Part shown: piece by piece, positions 1-9,356 of the stretch
Position numbering within the stretch: position 1 is the stretch's first letter
How the letters are laid out: every line of letters starts with the position of its first letter
Origin: Brevibacillus laterosporus LMG 15441
GTDB lineage: Bacteria; Bacillota; Bacilli; Brevibacillales; Brevibacillaceae
NCBI RefSeq assembly: GCF_000219535.2
Contig: NZ_CP007806.1
Span: 3,320,501 to 3,384,500, forward strand
DNA length: 64,000 bases
Direction of reading: 5' to 3'
The notes under the pieces: generated by a model
Databases searched by the model: none
Told to the model about the DNA's origin: nothing
The model's input: the letters and a program-made list of their open reading frames with translations, nothing else
Position numbers and translations under genes: made by a program

Positions 1-61
1 GTGTAGGAGAATGGGTTGTCGTATGCGAGGAAATGCCTTAATGCTAGCTGTATCGCATCGC

Positions 62-526
62 CTATTTTCTTACACGCATCAATTTTCCGCTATTTAATCT
101 TACTAAATCTTCTACCTTTATTTTCACTAATGAATGAGGAGAGCCTCCTCCCGTATAAACATACTCTAATTCTGTTATTTTCGGATCAACCAAAAAAATC
201 GCCTCAAATCCAAAAGAAGGAACCCCACCGGCTGGATAACCTGTTGCTTCTAATACTTCCTTTTCATCTGCCAAACGAGGTCTTTTTATATTGAGTCCCT
301 TACTTACTCGTGATGTACTAGCTCGATCCTCTCCTTTTACAATGGCCACAATTAGTCGTCCATCTTCATCAATCATACAAATATTTTTAACCAGCTCATC
401 AATAGAAGCATTCACAGCTTTAGCCGCCTCTTCGACCGTATGGCAAGATTGATTCAGTATAAAGTGCTGGGCATCAGCAGCTTTTGCATGTAGGTACTCT
501 TTTATTTGCAGCTCATAAGAATTCAT
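62..526 (-). CDS. YbaK/EbsC-type aminoacyl-tRNA deacylase
   Basis: The 154-residue protein consists of one YbaK/prolyl-tRNA-synthetase-associated domain. The family hydrolyses mischarged tRNAs such as Cys-tRNA(Pro) in the cytoplasm. Seen: the N-terminal helix, the basic stretch around KGEDRAS, and the GYPAGGVPSFGF motif that lines the substrate pocket. Length is normal for a stand-alone family member. The ATG start follows a good GGAGAGGG ribosome-binding site. It precedes nothing obvious in this window and follows the EamA transporter gene with a 78-base gap on the same strand, so the two may be cotranscribed. Exact tRNA specificity cannot be read from sequence. Confidence 0.85.
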   Translation of the reverse strand: MNSYELQIKEYLHAKAADAQHFILNQSCHTVEEAAKAVNASIDELVKNICMIDEDGRLIVAIVKGEDRASTSRVSKGLNIKRPRLADEKEVLEATGYPAGGVPSFGFEAIFLVDPKITELEYVYTGGGSPHSLVKIKVEDLVRLNSGKLMRVRK

Positions 527-604
527 TGATCCCTCTCCATCCTAAAATATTTTCCCCATTTTAGCTGTACCCCACTAGTTAATCAAGAGTGCAGGTGATC
601 TTTT

Positions 605-1486
605 TTACGTAATATTCGCTGTTTTTTGTTGTTTTGGTTTTTTTAACGTATAAAGCATCCCAATAAATATTAATAAAATTCCTATTGTTTGTATCATATT
701 TGGTCGAAATCCAATAATGATCACATCTAATAAAATAGCAACAGCTGGATCCAAAAATACCATTCCTGAAATGGTTCTGGTCGATAGTTTTCGTACACTA
801 TCGAAAAACAGAAGATAAACAACACCAGTGTGGATAATGCCAGTAATGATCGCGTATGCCCAATTCTGCGGAGTTAGGTCTAAAAATACATGGTAATGGA
901 TAAAGGGAAGCAAGCATATCGCGCCAATAGCAGTTTGAATAAACGTTGTGGCATAGACACTTGCTTGTTGTATACTCTTCCCTAAAATCATCGTTACTGC
1001 ATAAAAAAGAGCCGCTAGAATAGCGTACAAAAATCCTGTCATTTGAAACGAAGCATTTGAGAGATCACCATCTACTCCGATGATAAAAATCGTTCCTACA
1101 AAGCATACAGAGATAGCCAGAATTGAAAGTATGGTTACCTTTTCTCTGAAAAGAAAGCTACCGACAAGTAAGACAATCATCGGAGCAAGATGATAGAGAG
1201 AGATGGCAACTGTAATCGAAATCAGCTCAAAGGATTTAAACAAGAAAATCCAATTTAATAAATTTGCTATACCACAGAAGCCAATCCTCATTAGTTCTTT
1301 TTTGCTCCATTGCTCTTTGGCATACGTTCCTGTAATAAACCAAATCGAACCAAGAAAAACTGTCGCACAAATGCATCTAATAAAAACCAATTCTAAAGCG
1401 GAAAGACCCGTTAACACGGAAAAAAATCCTACTGATCCAAAAATCGTCATCGAGATGAACATTTGAATAAAAGCCCTTATATTCAT
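605..1486 (-). CDS. EamA/DMT-family transporter
   Basis: This 293-residue membrane protein is a drug/metabolite transporter with ten predicted hydrophobic segments arranged as two EamA repeats of about 140 residues. The second repeat carries the usual GAICLLPF...GIIHTGVVYLLFF pattern. The family exports amino acids, metabolites or drugs; the substrate is unknown. The ATG start has a TTGGAGT ribosome-binding site. It lies upstream of the YbaK-like gene on the same strand. A hairpin followed by T residues sits in its leader (1552-1573), so expression may be attenuated. Confidence 0.8.
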   Translation of the reverse strand: MNIRAFIQMFISMTIFGSVGFFSVLTGLSALELVFIRCICATVFLGSIWFITGTYAKEQWSKKELMRIGFCGIANLLNWIFLFKSFELISITVAISLYHLAPMIVLLVGSFLFREKVTILSILAISVCFVGTIFIIGVDGDLSNASFQMTGFLYAILAALFYAVTMILGKSIQQASVYATTFIQTAIGAICLLPFIHYHVFLDLTPQNWAYAIITGIIHTGVVYLLFFDSVRKLSTRTISGMVFLDPAVAILLDVIIIGFRPNMIQTIGILLIFIGMLYTLKKPKQQKTANIT

Positions 1487-1887
1487 AATTTTTACTCCAA
1501 TCTATTTTTAGAGGTTATTAATCTAACTACTATAATGAAACTATAATAAAACGGGTTCATAGGACTGAACCCGCTCTTCTTACTGCTAAAAGAAAAATGA
1601 AACTGGCCTTAGTAGCTACAAAGCAAAAACATGCAGGTAATTAGAATAAAGAAAACCTTTTAAGTTATATACTATTATTCATAATCTTGAAGACATTGCA
1701 AGCAAACTTCTGCTTTATAACAAAAAATTCTAAATAAATAGTAGAATTTCTGCTGTCTGCTGCATTGCTTAACCAATAACTATACGGATTGTAAATTTGA
1801 ACATTAAAGCCACATTCACTAGCATCATGACAAGTACTTATATTATAAAATAATCTAGAGGATAAAAGATAAAGGAGACGTACAACT
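1487..1887. other. Divergent intergenic region
   Basis: This AT-rich, non-coding region separates the minus-strand transporter from the plus-strand oxidoreductase. Besides the hairpin at 1552-1573 I see only AT-rich promoter-like sequence, and no convincing RNA gene. Confidence 0.5.
1552..1573 (-). terminator. Leader hairpin/terminator before the EamA gene
   Basis: An 8-bp perfect stem (cgggttca / tgaacccg, 6-base loop) is followed on the minus strand by TTTTATT. No minus-strand gene is visible directly upstream, so this terminator-like hairpin lies in the 5' leader, about 65 bases before the ATG. I did not recognise a riboswitch or T-box before it. Confidence 0.5.
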
Positions 1888-2898
1888 TTGATAGCTACAT
1901 GTATTAGATTTCATGCGTTTGGAAACCCGCAGGAGGTTTTACAGGTTGAACAAAAACAAATGAAATCTCCTATGAATGGAGAAATTCTTGTTCGCATGAT
2001 TGATCGTCCTATAAATCCATCTGACTTGCTTCCTATTAGAGGAGCATATTCTCATCGTATTTCATTGCCTACCATTCCTGGGTATGAAGGTGTCGGCATT
2101 GTTGAGGAAGTAGGATCTTCCGTTTCTCATGAGCTTCTTGGCAAACGTGTTCTTCCTTTGCGGGGAGAAGGGACCTGGCAGGATTATGTGACAGCACCAG
2201 CAGATTTAGCAATCACGATACCACCTTCCATGGAAGATTACATCGCGGCTCAGCTCTATATAAACCCTATAACAGCCTGGATTACGTGTACAGAAGTATT
2301 ACAATTAAAGGAAGGTGATATCCTTCTGGTCAATGCTTGTGGTTCTTCAATTGGACGTATCCTTTGCCAGTTATCTGCGATTCTTGGGTTTCGACTGATT
2401 GCGGTCACAAGGAATCATTTCTATACCGAAGAACTTCTTCAATTAGGCGCCTTTGCTGTCATTAACACCTCTGACACCGCATTACATCAAACGGTTATGG
2501 AATTGACAAATGGCCAAGGAGCTACTGCTGCTATTGATTCTGTAGGTGGCACAGCTGGTTCAGACCTAGCTTTTTGTGTTCGGCCGAATGGGACATTGGT
2601 AACGATTGGACTTTTATCGGGAACACCTGTTCATTGGGGGGAAATTTCGCGTAGAACACAGGTAAACATTAGATTATTTCATTTAAGGCATTGGAATCAG
2701 CAGGTATCTGTACAAACCTGGCAAGACACCTTCTCTCATGTAATAGCATTAATAATGAAGCAAAAATTGGGGCTCATGATGCCTTATGCTCATTACGATC
2801 TTTTGGAGGTCCAAAAAGCCGTTCAGATGGCAGAATCCTCTAGAAATAGGGGGAAAATATTCTTGCGCAATAAAGTGAATCATCATATTTTCGCTTAA
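1888..2898 (+). CDS. Zinc-independent MDR/quinone oxidoreductase-like protein
   Basis: This 336-residue medium-chain dehydrogenase/reductase is of the quinone oxidoreductase or trans-2-enoyl thioester reductase type. It has an N-terminal GroES-like fold (residues ~1-120, with PINPSDLLPIRG and GYEGVGIVEEVG) and a Rossmann domain with an ACGSSIG nucleotide-binding turn near 150. The zinc-binding cysteines of alcohol dehydrogenases are absent. It should use NAD(P)H to reduce an alkene or quinone; the substrate is unknown. Translation starts at TTG, supported by AAAGGAGACG eight bases upstream. The gene stands alone and ends at a bidirectional hairpin. Confidence 0.8.
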   Translation: MIATCIRFHAFGNPQEVLQVEQKQMKSPMNGEILVRMIDRPINPSDLLPIRGAYSHRISLPTIPGYEGVGIVEEVGSSVSHELLGKRVLPLRGEGTWQDYVTAPADLAITIPPSMEDYIAAQLYINPITAWITCTEVLQLKEGDILLVNACGSSIGRILCQLSAILGFRLIAVTRNHFYTEELLQLGAFAVINTSDTALHQTVMELTNGQGATAAIDSVGGTAGSDLAFCVRPNGTLVTIGLLSGTPVHWGEISRRTQVNIRLFHLRHWNQQVSVQTWQDTFSHVIALIMKQKLGLMMPYAHYDLLEVQKAVQMAESSRNRGKIFLRNKVNHHIFA

Positions 2899-2906
2899 AA
2901 ATAAAT

Positions 2907-2931
2907 AGGTCCTTCTATTGAGGAAGGACCT
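2907..2931. terminator. Bidirectional terminator
   Basis: Inverted repeat aggtccttc / gaaggacct with a 7-base loop. The minus strand has the better T-tract (TATTTATTTTT). It separates the oxidoreductase from the convergent small secreted protein gene. Confidence 0.65.
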
Positions 2932-3012
2932 ACTTACCATTTCTGGTGACTTTTATTCGCCAGTTTGTTTTCAAATAAGTATGATTTCTACAAATCGTAT
3001 AACTTATTCGAC

Positions 3013-3420
3013 TTATTTATAAATAGAAAATGTAGCAGTAAAGTTCATTTTCTTTGTGAAAGAAGAATTTACACCTGCTTGAAATTGAACAGAAATGTTT
3101 CCATCTTTTGTAGCTGTAAAGATACGGCCGTACCTTGCGTACGTATCATATGTACCTATGACCTTATTATCAGCATCATAGACTGTGTATGTGATCGGAT
3201 AGCCTGAATTTGTTACGGTAACGCTAAGCTCTTCCCCTTTTTTTAGATAGAAGGATTCTTTTGGAGCAACTTCATAAGAGCTTAAAGAATAATATTTAAA
3301 CACATCTTGATCTTGAACACTTGCCGCACTTGCTTTCGTTGCTTCTAAACCTGTGAAGCTTGCTCCTGTCAATCCTGCAACTCCTAATACACCAGCTAAA
3401 AGAATTTTTTTAAACATCAT
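3013..3420 (-). CDS. Small secreted protein of unknown function
   Basis: The 135-residue protein has a clear Sec signal peptide (basic FKK, hydrophobic stretch LLAGVLGVAGLTGASF, A-x-A-like cleavage near ATKASAA). The mature ~100-residue part is beta-rich and lacks cysteine. I do not recognise the family. The start has a good AGGGAGGAATT site just upstream (minus strand). The gene is monocistronic, between terminators. It resembles the secreted protein at 18035 in signal-peptide style only. Confidence 0.7.
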   Translation of the reverse strand: MMFKKILLAGVLGVAGLTGASFTGLEATKASAASVQDQDVFKYYSLSSYEVAPKESFYLKKGEELSVTVTNSGYPITYTVYDADNKVIGTYDTYARYGRIFTATKDGNISVQFQAGVNSSFTKKMNFTATFSIYK

Positions 3421-3613
3421 AATTCCTCCCTTAGATTATTGTTAAAAAGTAAAAACTATGAAAATTATTAAAATTGCTTCTAACCACTTTCTTCTAATTT
3501 GTTCACCTCCTGTAATCATTATAGTTACATTGAGAACTATTATCAAGAATTTTTTTCTTATTTTTACAAAAAAATTAAATTTATAGATAAACAAGAATTT
3601 GTTAACATTCGAA

Positions 3614-3635
3614 AAAGCCCTATTTACCGGGCTTT
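3614..3635 (-). terminator. Rho-independent terminator
   Basis: Stem aaagccc / gggcttt with an 8-base loop. The minus strand runs into TTTTTC. It is the second of two terminators downstream of the nitrilase gene. Confidence 0.6.
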
Positions 3636-3717
3636 CTACGTCATGCTATAAAAATAGTCTCACAAATAAAAATATGTTATTTTTAGAAAAAACCTATTAT
3701 TTATGAAAAATATGAAA

Positions 3718-3745
3718 AACCCTCTCGCATAATGACATGAGGGTT
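3718..3745 (-). terminator. Rho-independent terminator of the nitrilase gene
   Basis: Stem aaccctc / gagggtt followed by TTTTT on the minus strand, about 110 bases after the nitrilase stop. Confidence 0.65.
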
Positions 3746-3857
3746 CTATGAATATGGTCTCTATTCAAATGTAGGACTAGTCTTTAAAAAATATGATAAA
3801 AGTTATGCTTGATGATCTACTTTTTTTTGCTCGCTTAATCTAGCCGATTTTTTGACA

Positions 3858-4841
3858 TTATCGCTCACTGCCTACCAATAAATTGATTTCTTCATAAGAA
3901 ATCGTCTCGTTTTTTCTCTCTCCAAATTTTCTCACAACAGGAGTAGGATTTTGATTGAAATTCATGCTTAAGCTTTGATTGGAGTAGTGTCCTGCTGGAT
4001 CGATATAATATTTAAAATCAATGATTTTTTCGATATCGATCTCTGCATAAGCAATTCCTTCTGTTTCTGCCGGTACCATTTCACTAATCGGCTCTCCATC
4101 AGGTCCATAAATGCAAGTATGCCCACTCTTAAATGTGTTGAAATACTCTCTTTGTTCTGGTGTTAAACAAATCATATCTTTCATCTCTTCAGAATAAATG
4201 GATGAGGTCATTATGACAAAGGTTTGGGTTGAGATCGCATAATATCTACTGGAGATTTCATCATCAAAGTATCCAGGCCAAGAAGCGACGTGAACTTGTT
4301 CATTTTGTGAATTCATAGCAAGAAGATCTAATGGCACTTGATGCTCCCAGCACATAAGACCACCCAGGTTTCCGATTTCTGTTTCGAATACAGGCATTAA
4401 GCTTCCACTTCCATCACCCCAGATCAACCTTTCTGCAACCGATGCTCTCATCTTTCTATGCTTTCCAATTAAATCTCCGTTCGGATTAAACCATAATTGT
4501 GCAAGATATAAGGAGCCCCCATCCTTTTCACTGCAAGAAATGCAAACGTACGTTTGATTTCTTCTAGCTGCTTCACTTAGTTTTTGAATGGCTAAGCTGG
4601 GGATTTCAACTGCATTTTTATATAGCTCGTGATAGAATTTTCTTGTATATTCTGGGTGTCCAATAAACGCAAACCAAGGATATCCCGGAAGAAATGCTTC
4701 TGGAAATGCGACTAGCTTTGCACCATTAGTCGCAGCTTCATCAATCAATTTGCAAGATTTCTCAACCGTTGCATCTAAATCTAGATATACGGGCGCTGCT
4801 TGAACTGCTGCTGCACAAAATTTCGGATATTTCTTCATCAT
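3858..4841 (-). CDS. Nitrilase (carbon-nitrogen hydrolase)
   Basis: This 327-residue member of the nitrilase superfamily converts nitriles (R-CN) to the acid plus ammonia in the cytoplasm. The catalytic triad is visible: Glu48 in FPEAFLPGYPW, Lys130 in HRKM and Cys164 in GGLMCWEHQ. The CWE context is typical of true nitrilases rather than amidases, and the length fits bacterial nitrilases. The start has a strong GAGGAGGAATT site; MM gives two adjacent possible starts. The gene is monocistronic with terminators downstream. Whether it prefers aliphatic nitriles, arylacetonitriles or cyanide cannot be decided here. Confidence 0.88.
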   Translation of the reverse strand: MMKKYPKFCAAAVQAAPVYLDLDATVEKSCKLIDEAATNGAKLVAFPEAFLPGYPWFAFIGHPEYTRKFYHELYKNAVEIPSLAIQKLSEAARRNQTYVCISCSEKDGGSLYLAQLWFNPNGDLIGKHRKMRASVAERLIWGDGSGSLMPVFETEIGNLGGLMCWEHQVPLDLLAMNSQNEQVHVASWPGYFDDEISSRYYAISTQTFVIMTSSIYSEEMKDMICLTPEQREYFNTFKSGHTCIYGPDGEPISEMVPAETEGIAYAEIDIEKIIDFKYYIDPAGHYSNQSLSMNFNQNPTPVVRKFGERKNETISYEEINLLVGSER

Positions 4842-4987
4842 AATTCCTCCTCTTGTTTTTGTTTATTTCCTTCTCAAATAGGTTTGAATCGTTCTTACAA
4901 CAAGAATGCTATCATTTACTAAAATTGGTGTAACCATCCACCTTGTGGTTATTTTATCCATCCACCACCAAATCAAGGGCAAGAAAA

Positions 4988-5015
4988 AGAGACCTCCCAA
5001 AAAATGAAGATCTCT
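4988..5015 (-). terminator. Terminator of mntH
   Basis: Stem agagacct / agatctct (one G-U pair in the RNA), 12-base loop, followed by TTTTTC on the minus strand, about 70 bases downstream of the mntH stop. Confidence 0.65.
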
Positions 5016-5086
5016 CACATTGAATGTCACTTATATAGATGCAGATAGTAAAGCCTTTCAAATTGAACCCATCGCTAGCCTAATTG

Positions 5087-6445
5087 TCAGCCCAAGTCGT
5101 GACCAGTCATGAGAATATATCCGACCAAAAAGACATTTAATGCTAAAATAACGCCAGTGGACAACCAAGCTAGCCATTTGACCCACGTTCGATTTACAAA
5201 CTCGCCCATTTTCCTTTTATCGCTTGTAAATAATACGAGTGGAATAACCGCAAATGGAAGCTGCAGGCTAAGTACCACCTGACTCCATAAGAGCAAATCC
5301 CCTGTTCCTCTAGAGCCAGCTATCCAAGTTACAATAAACGCTGGAACGACAGCAATTAAACGTGTAATAATCCGACGAAGCCAAGGTGAAATACGTAATT
5401 GGATAAAGCCTTCCATGACAATTTGTCCTGTTAGGGTTCCAGTTATTGTTGAATTTTGACCGGATGCGAGCAATGCAACGGCAAATAATGTACTTGCAAT
5501 ACCAACACCTACAGTCGGACTCAAAAGCTCATAGGCACCTTCAATTTCAGATACATCCAAGCCAGTTCCGTGAAAAGCTGCTGCTCCGAGAATGAGAATA
5601 GCGGAATTAATCAAGAAAGCAACAGTCAGGGAAACGGTTGAATCAAGCACTGAAAACGTAAGTGCCTCCTTGCGCCCTTCCCGGTTACGTTTATATTGTC
5701 GGGTTTGAACAATGGACGAATGCAAGTACAAATTATGTGGCATCACGGTTGCTCCTAAAATTCCAAGGGAAACAAACAGCATTTCTGGATTTGTAACAAT
5801 TTCAACCTTAGGTACATAACCGGATAATAACGCTGATACCTCTGGCTTTGAGATGATCAATTCAAAAGCAAATACACCAAAGATCGTCGTCATTAGCACG
5901 ATAATGATTGATTCAATAATTCTAAATCCCTTTTTCTGGAGCATTAATAATAGCAAAACATCAAGCGTGGTAATGACAATACCCGCTAAAAGTGGGATAC
6001 CAAACAATAAATGTAGGGCAATTGCAGAACCGATCACCTCTGCCAAATCGGTGGCGATAATAGCAAGCTCAGTTAACATCCAGAGAACAAAAGCTGTTTT
6101 TTTACCTACCGAATCACGAGTAGCTTGCGCCAAATCCCGACCGGTAACAATCCCCAGCTTAGCTGCCAAAGATTGAAGTAGGATGGCGATTAAGTTAGAA
6201 ATGAGTATCACAGACAGCAAGGTATAACCAAACCGCGCCCCGCCAGCAATCGACGTTGCCCAGTTTCCCGGATCAACATAACCAACGGCTACTAACGAAC
6301 CAGGACCAGCAAAAGCTAAAAATTTACGCCAGAACCCCGCCTTGCTAGGAATGCGCACGGAATTATTCACTTCTTCTAAGCTTACATTGGAACTTCTCTG
6401 TAACCAACCGCTATTATCTTTTGCTTCTTCAACTCGAGCATTCAT
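5087..6445 (-). CDS. mntH: NRAMP-family manganese transporter
   Basis: This 452-residue proton-coupled Mn(II) transporter has about eleven membrane segments. The metal-binding signature DPGNWATS in the first segment and MPHNLYLHS in the sixth are intact, as is the GATVMPHN context. Length and motifs match bacterial MntH. The start follows AGGAGGAAGAA. The promoter region contains two copies of an MntR-like operator (6462-6499), so repression by manganese is likely. It is monocistronic with its own terminator. Confidence 0.93.
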   Translation of the reverse strand: MNARVEEAKDNSGWLQRSSNVSLEEVNNSVRIPSKAGFWRKFLAFAGPGSLVAVGYVDPGNWATSIAGGARFGYTLLSVILISNLIAILLQSLAAKLGIVTGRDLAQATRDSVGKKTAFVLWMLTELAIIATDLAEVIGSAIALHLLFGIPLLAGIVITTLDVLLLLMLQKKGFRIIESIIIVLMTTIFGVFAFELIISKPEVSALLSGYVPKVEIVTNPEMLFVSLGILGATVMPHNLYLHSSIVQTRQYKRNREGRKEALTFSVLDSTVSLTVAFLINSAILILGAAAFHGTGLDVSEIEGAYELLSPTVGVGIASTLFAVALLASGQNSTITGTLTGQIVMEGFIQLRISPWLRRIITRLIAVVPAFIVTWIAGSRGTGDLLLWSQVVLSLQLPFAVIPLVLFTSDKRKMGEFVNRTWVKWLAWLSTGVILALNVFLVGYILMTGHDLG

Positions 6446-6461
6446 GTTTCTTCCTCCTACT

Positions 6462-6499
6462 AAAATTGCGTAAAGGAAATTATGTTTCCTTAGGGAAAA
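6462..6499 (-). promoter_or_regulatory. Two MntR-like operators upstream of mntH
   Basis: On the minus strand, TTTTCCCTAAGGAAAC (6484-6499) and, on the plus strand, AAAATTGCGTAAAGGAAATT (6462-6481) both resemble the Bacillus MntR box (roughly AATTTTGCnnnAGGGAAA). They lie 15-55 bases before the mntH start. The match is from memory of the consensus, so the assignment is inference. Confidence 0.55.
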
Positions 6500-6692
6500 A
6501 ATATATGTAAAAAAAAGTACACCGATTGCGTGTATATATTAATATAATACGTCCACATCGTTTCATTTGTAAATATTTTTTTAACCTTATGCAACTTTTT
6601 GTCTCAAAGGAAACTTTCATCCTGATTAAATAATGATCAACCTGTTGATACATGCAATCAAAGCCTTTTAACCGCATCTTATAAACCCAAAA

Positions 6693-6720
6693 CCCTCTGT
6701 CATGAAAATAGAACAGAGGG
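6693..6720 (-). terminator. Terminator of the EmrE-type transporter gene
   Basis: Stem ccctctgt / acagaggg with a 12-base loop. The minus strand continues GTTTTGGGTTT. It lies about 190 bases downstream of the stop at 6907. Confidence 0.6.
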
Positions 6721-6906
6721 CTTCAGAATTACATATTGAGAATCATGCAAAATACGGTTGCTAGTAGCTAATCGAGATATGCTACTTTCTATTACGGCTA
6801 ATCCTTCAACAACTACAGAGGCTCCAGCCAATTTACTATCTACATTTGTAACTGCCTTCTCTGGCTAGCTTCTCTCCCTCTTCTCTCTTTGTACAACTCC
6901 CACTGT

Positions 6907-7872
6907 CTACGTAACGTTTTTCTTTGCTAGACTTTTTTGTTTGCCATTTGCTAGGCTCGTCAGAATCATCCCAATTATAACCACAATCATTCCAAGTAAA
7001 GATAATCCTCTGGGGAATGATCCATGTAATAAAATCACTTCACCAAGAACGGTAAAGATCATCGTTCCAGATTGCGTGGATTCGACTGCTGCAAGCAATC
7101 CCATATTGTTTTTGGCCATATCTGTTGCTAAGAAGAAAAGAATACTTGCAATCACTCCAGAGAATAGAGCCAGCAATATGGCCTGAACAAATTGAGTTCC
7201 AGTCGGTAACCCCACCGTAACCGTTCCATAAATCCCCAAAAGAATCGCAATTGGCAAACTACTCATTGCCATTCCTAATGTACGCTGAAAGGTATCGATT
7301 CTTCCCTCACACAGCTCCATCATTTTACGGTTACCCAATGGGTATAAAAAAGCACCGATTAAAACGGGTATAAATCCTAGCAAAAATGCCTGAGCACTTA
7401 AATGGCCTGCTTGATTTACCTGCATGAGAATCACACCAAGTAGAATAATGACAGAAAAACGCAAGCTTTTAAAAGGAATCGCTTGCCGCACTCTCGTCTG
7501 ACCTTTTAATGCTGGTACTGTTACAAAAAATATAGGCGAAAGCAATGCCCCCGCTACAATCGTGACTTGCCACGTCCCTGATGTTAACCAGGATGGACCA
7601 TAAACCGCCGCAAAACTTAATAATGAATAAAAGCCAACACCACCTGCTGTCCCCCATAATAACCATTGGAATGGATGCTTGGCCATTTCCCGGAATAAAT
7701 CTCCTAGATTTTTTCTAAACAATACGATAAGAAAAAGAAATGGAAGGGCAAAAATAAACCGTAAAGATGCTGTCCAAGCCCAGCTAGTTCCCCCAAGATT
7801 CATGGCTCGATTTATGATAAAGGTAGCTGAAAAAAACAATGATGATAATATCCCAACTAGTACTGCTCTCAT
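6907..7872 (-). CDS. EmrE/EamA-type multidrug efflux transporter
   Basis: This 321-residue inner-membrane protein has ten hydrophobic segments and matches the larger EmrE-like multidrug resistance efflux group of the DMT superfamily. Seen: SSLFFSATFIINRAMNLGG at the N-terminus, the aromatic-rich GPSWLTSGTWQVTIVAG loop, and ALLAAVESTQSGTMIFTVLGE in the second half. The start follows an AGAGGTGA-type site. It is transcribed divergently from the XRE-cupin regulator at 8073, a common pairing that suggests local control. The substrate is unknown. Confidence 0.78.
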   Translation of the reverse strand: MRAVLVGILSSLFFSATFIINRAMNLGGTSWAWTASLRFIFALPFLFLIVLFRKNLGDLFREMAKHPFQWLLWGTAGGVGFYSLLSFAAVYGPSWLTSGTWQVTIVAGALLSPIFFVTVPALKGQTRVRQAIPFKSLRFSVIILLGVILMQVNQAGHLSAQAFLLGFIPVLIGAFLYPLGNRKMMELCEGRIDTFQRTLGMAMSSLPIAILLGIYGTVTVGLPTGTQFVQAILLALFSGVIASILFFLATDMAKNNMGLLAAVESTQSGTMIFTVLGEVILLHGSFPRGLSLLGMIVVIIGMILTSLANGKQKSLAKKNVT

Positions 7873-8072
7873 TTTTATTCACCTCTTTTTATCTACTATG
7901 ATATATTATATTATACTTTTGCTGTAATAATGTAAAGTAAAATATATCTTATATTGAATAAAAAATGTAATAGAAAGTACTTATAAATAGGAATCCTCTC
8001 TTCATTTGATATAGTATAATATATAAAAATAAGAAAAAAGTAAGCTAAACATCGAAAAGGGTGTATTTATAT
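7873..8072. promoter_or_regulatory. Divergent promoter region, transporter/regulator
   Basis: Very AT-rich 200-base spacer between divergent genes, with TATAAT-like repeats such as tatattatattatac (around 7902-7916) and tagtataatatataa (around 8012). Probably holds both promoters and the regulator's binding site. Confidence 0.4.
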
Positions 8073-8639
8073 ATGGGTTCTACTAATGATGAAACAAAAA
8101 AACTGATTCAATTTGTAGGTACTACACTTCGAGAGCTTAGAAAGGAACAGAATTTAAGCTTAGAGGAACTAGCGGCAAAGACAGGAGTCAGTAAGCTGAC
8201 GCTTGGAAATATTGAACGAGGTGAAACCAATCCAACGCTAGGGATGCTGTGGAAAATTTCAAACGGTCTTTCTGTACCGTTAATGACACTCTTAAAACCG
8301 GAAAATGAAATTAATATTTTACGTGCTGGACAAGGACCACAAATTTCAGAAGAGGGTCAGGCATGGGTGCTCGAACCATTGTTTAGTGATACCAGAGGAG
8401 GTATTGAGATGTATCGTGGCTTCCTACAACCTCATTGTCGGTATGAGCCTGAAGCCCATCATCCTGGAACGATCGAGATTGCTACTGTAATGGCAGGAGA
8501 AGTTCAATTAACAATTGGTGAAGCCACTTATACACTTAACAAATTCGACACCATTCAGTTTACAGCGAGTGAAAAGCATGTTTACATGAACGTACGGGAT
8601 GAACAGGTTGTACTCCATTTAACCATTAGCTATAAATAG
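8073..8639 (+). CDS. XRE-family regulator with C-terminal cupin
   Basis: This cytoplasmic regulator of about 188 residues has a Cro/C1-type helix-turn-helix (LRELRKEQNLSLEELAAKTGVS, then GNIERGETNPTLGMLWKIS) and a cupin sensor domain (EAHHPGTIEIATVMAGE, then DTIQFTASEKHVYMN). Proteins of this type sense small molecules and control adjacent transporter or metabolic genes. I chose ATG 8073, about ten bases after AAAAGGG; an in-frame GTG at 8061 would overlap that site. It is divergent from the EmrE-type transporter. Confidence 0.85.
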   Translation: MGSTNDETKKLIQFVGTTLRELRKEQNLSLEELAAKTGVSKLTLGNIERGETNPTLGMLWKISNGLSVPLMTLLKPENEINILRAGQGPQISEEGQAWVLEPLFSDTRGGIEMYRGFLQPHCRYEPEAHHPGTIEIATVMAGEVQLTIGEATYTLNKFDTIQFTASEKHVYMNVRDEQVVLHLTISYK

Positions 8640-9356
8640 CTATTGATTGTACATAGTGACCCTGCCTATTTTTAGTATATGTATACCTATTCCAGTAAAA
8701 AGGAAAGTGCCAGTAATGAGCTGGCACTCATGCTTGTCTAGTATTCTTTATATCAGCTCCTATTTACAACACGTTGCTTACTAGCTCACCGTTTCAAACT
8801 AAAGCTCGATCACTCTTTTTCCTGTTTTAAGAACCTTTTCCGCCAAAAAGTTCTCCTCAGGAAAGCTCTCACTCCCCTCCACTTTTTATCTATCCATTAG
8901 TTATTTTGTTCACGCTTTCATCTATTGGTTGACAGGTAAAACATAATGAACGCGCTTACTTATTCCCCCCTTACTCTCCTCATTTAGTGTATGCCATGCA
9001 CTCGTGAACAACGGCATTGCAAAGCTTTTCTACATGATCCTACATTCCACAATTTTACGTTCAGATTTCTATGCTTATCGTGATTTTTTTCTTACAAATG
9101 AACGGCTAAAAGTAACTTTGACAAATATATTTTTCGCTATTCAATTCACAGAAAACCAAATGATAAAATGTTTTCATTAAAAATAAAAACAAATTATACC
9201 AATGTGAAATTTGTTATTGATAAAAGGGAGGTTTTTCTCTTCATTACGCACGTTTTTCCTTATTGCTAGGTATGATTTCAAAGGCGTACGACTTTGAGAA
9301 AATATACTTGGATGAAACCGTAACACTCAAATACTCCACAGAAAAGAGATGATCCC
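8640..9356. other. 717-base spacer upstream of toxin locus 1
   Basis: Contains a hairpin at 8706-8728 (agtgccag / ctggcact, poor T-tract), a weak terminator for the regulator. A ribosome-binding-like AGGGAGG near 9224 has no sizeable ORF behind it. The last ~200 bases should carry the toxin promoter. Apart from the GAAAAGAG-type site just before the ATG, I see no clear similarity to the leader of the second toxin copy (42279-42400). Confidence 0.4.

Larger units (their letters stand above)
3421..3857. other. Promoter/terminator region with two hairpins
   Basis: The AT-rich spacer holds the promoter of the secreted protein gene and two minus-strand terminators, listed separately. A CACCTCCTG sequence near 3505 is a second ribosome-binding-like site on the minus strand with no long ORF behind it. 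Confidence 0.4.

Noticed and set aside
1487-1887. T-box or riboswitch in the EamA leader
   Set aside because: No T-box sequence or known riboswitch core found; only the hairpin is supported.
6480-6677. 65-residue minus-strand ORF before mntH
   Set aside because: It covers the MntR-like operators and promoter, has no ribosome-binding site and has an unlikely composition.
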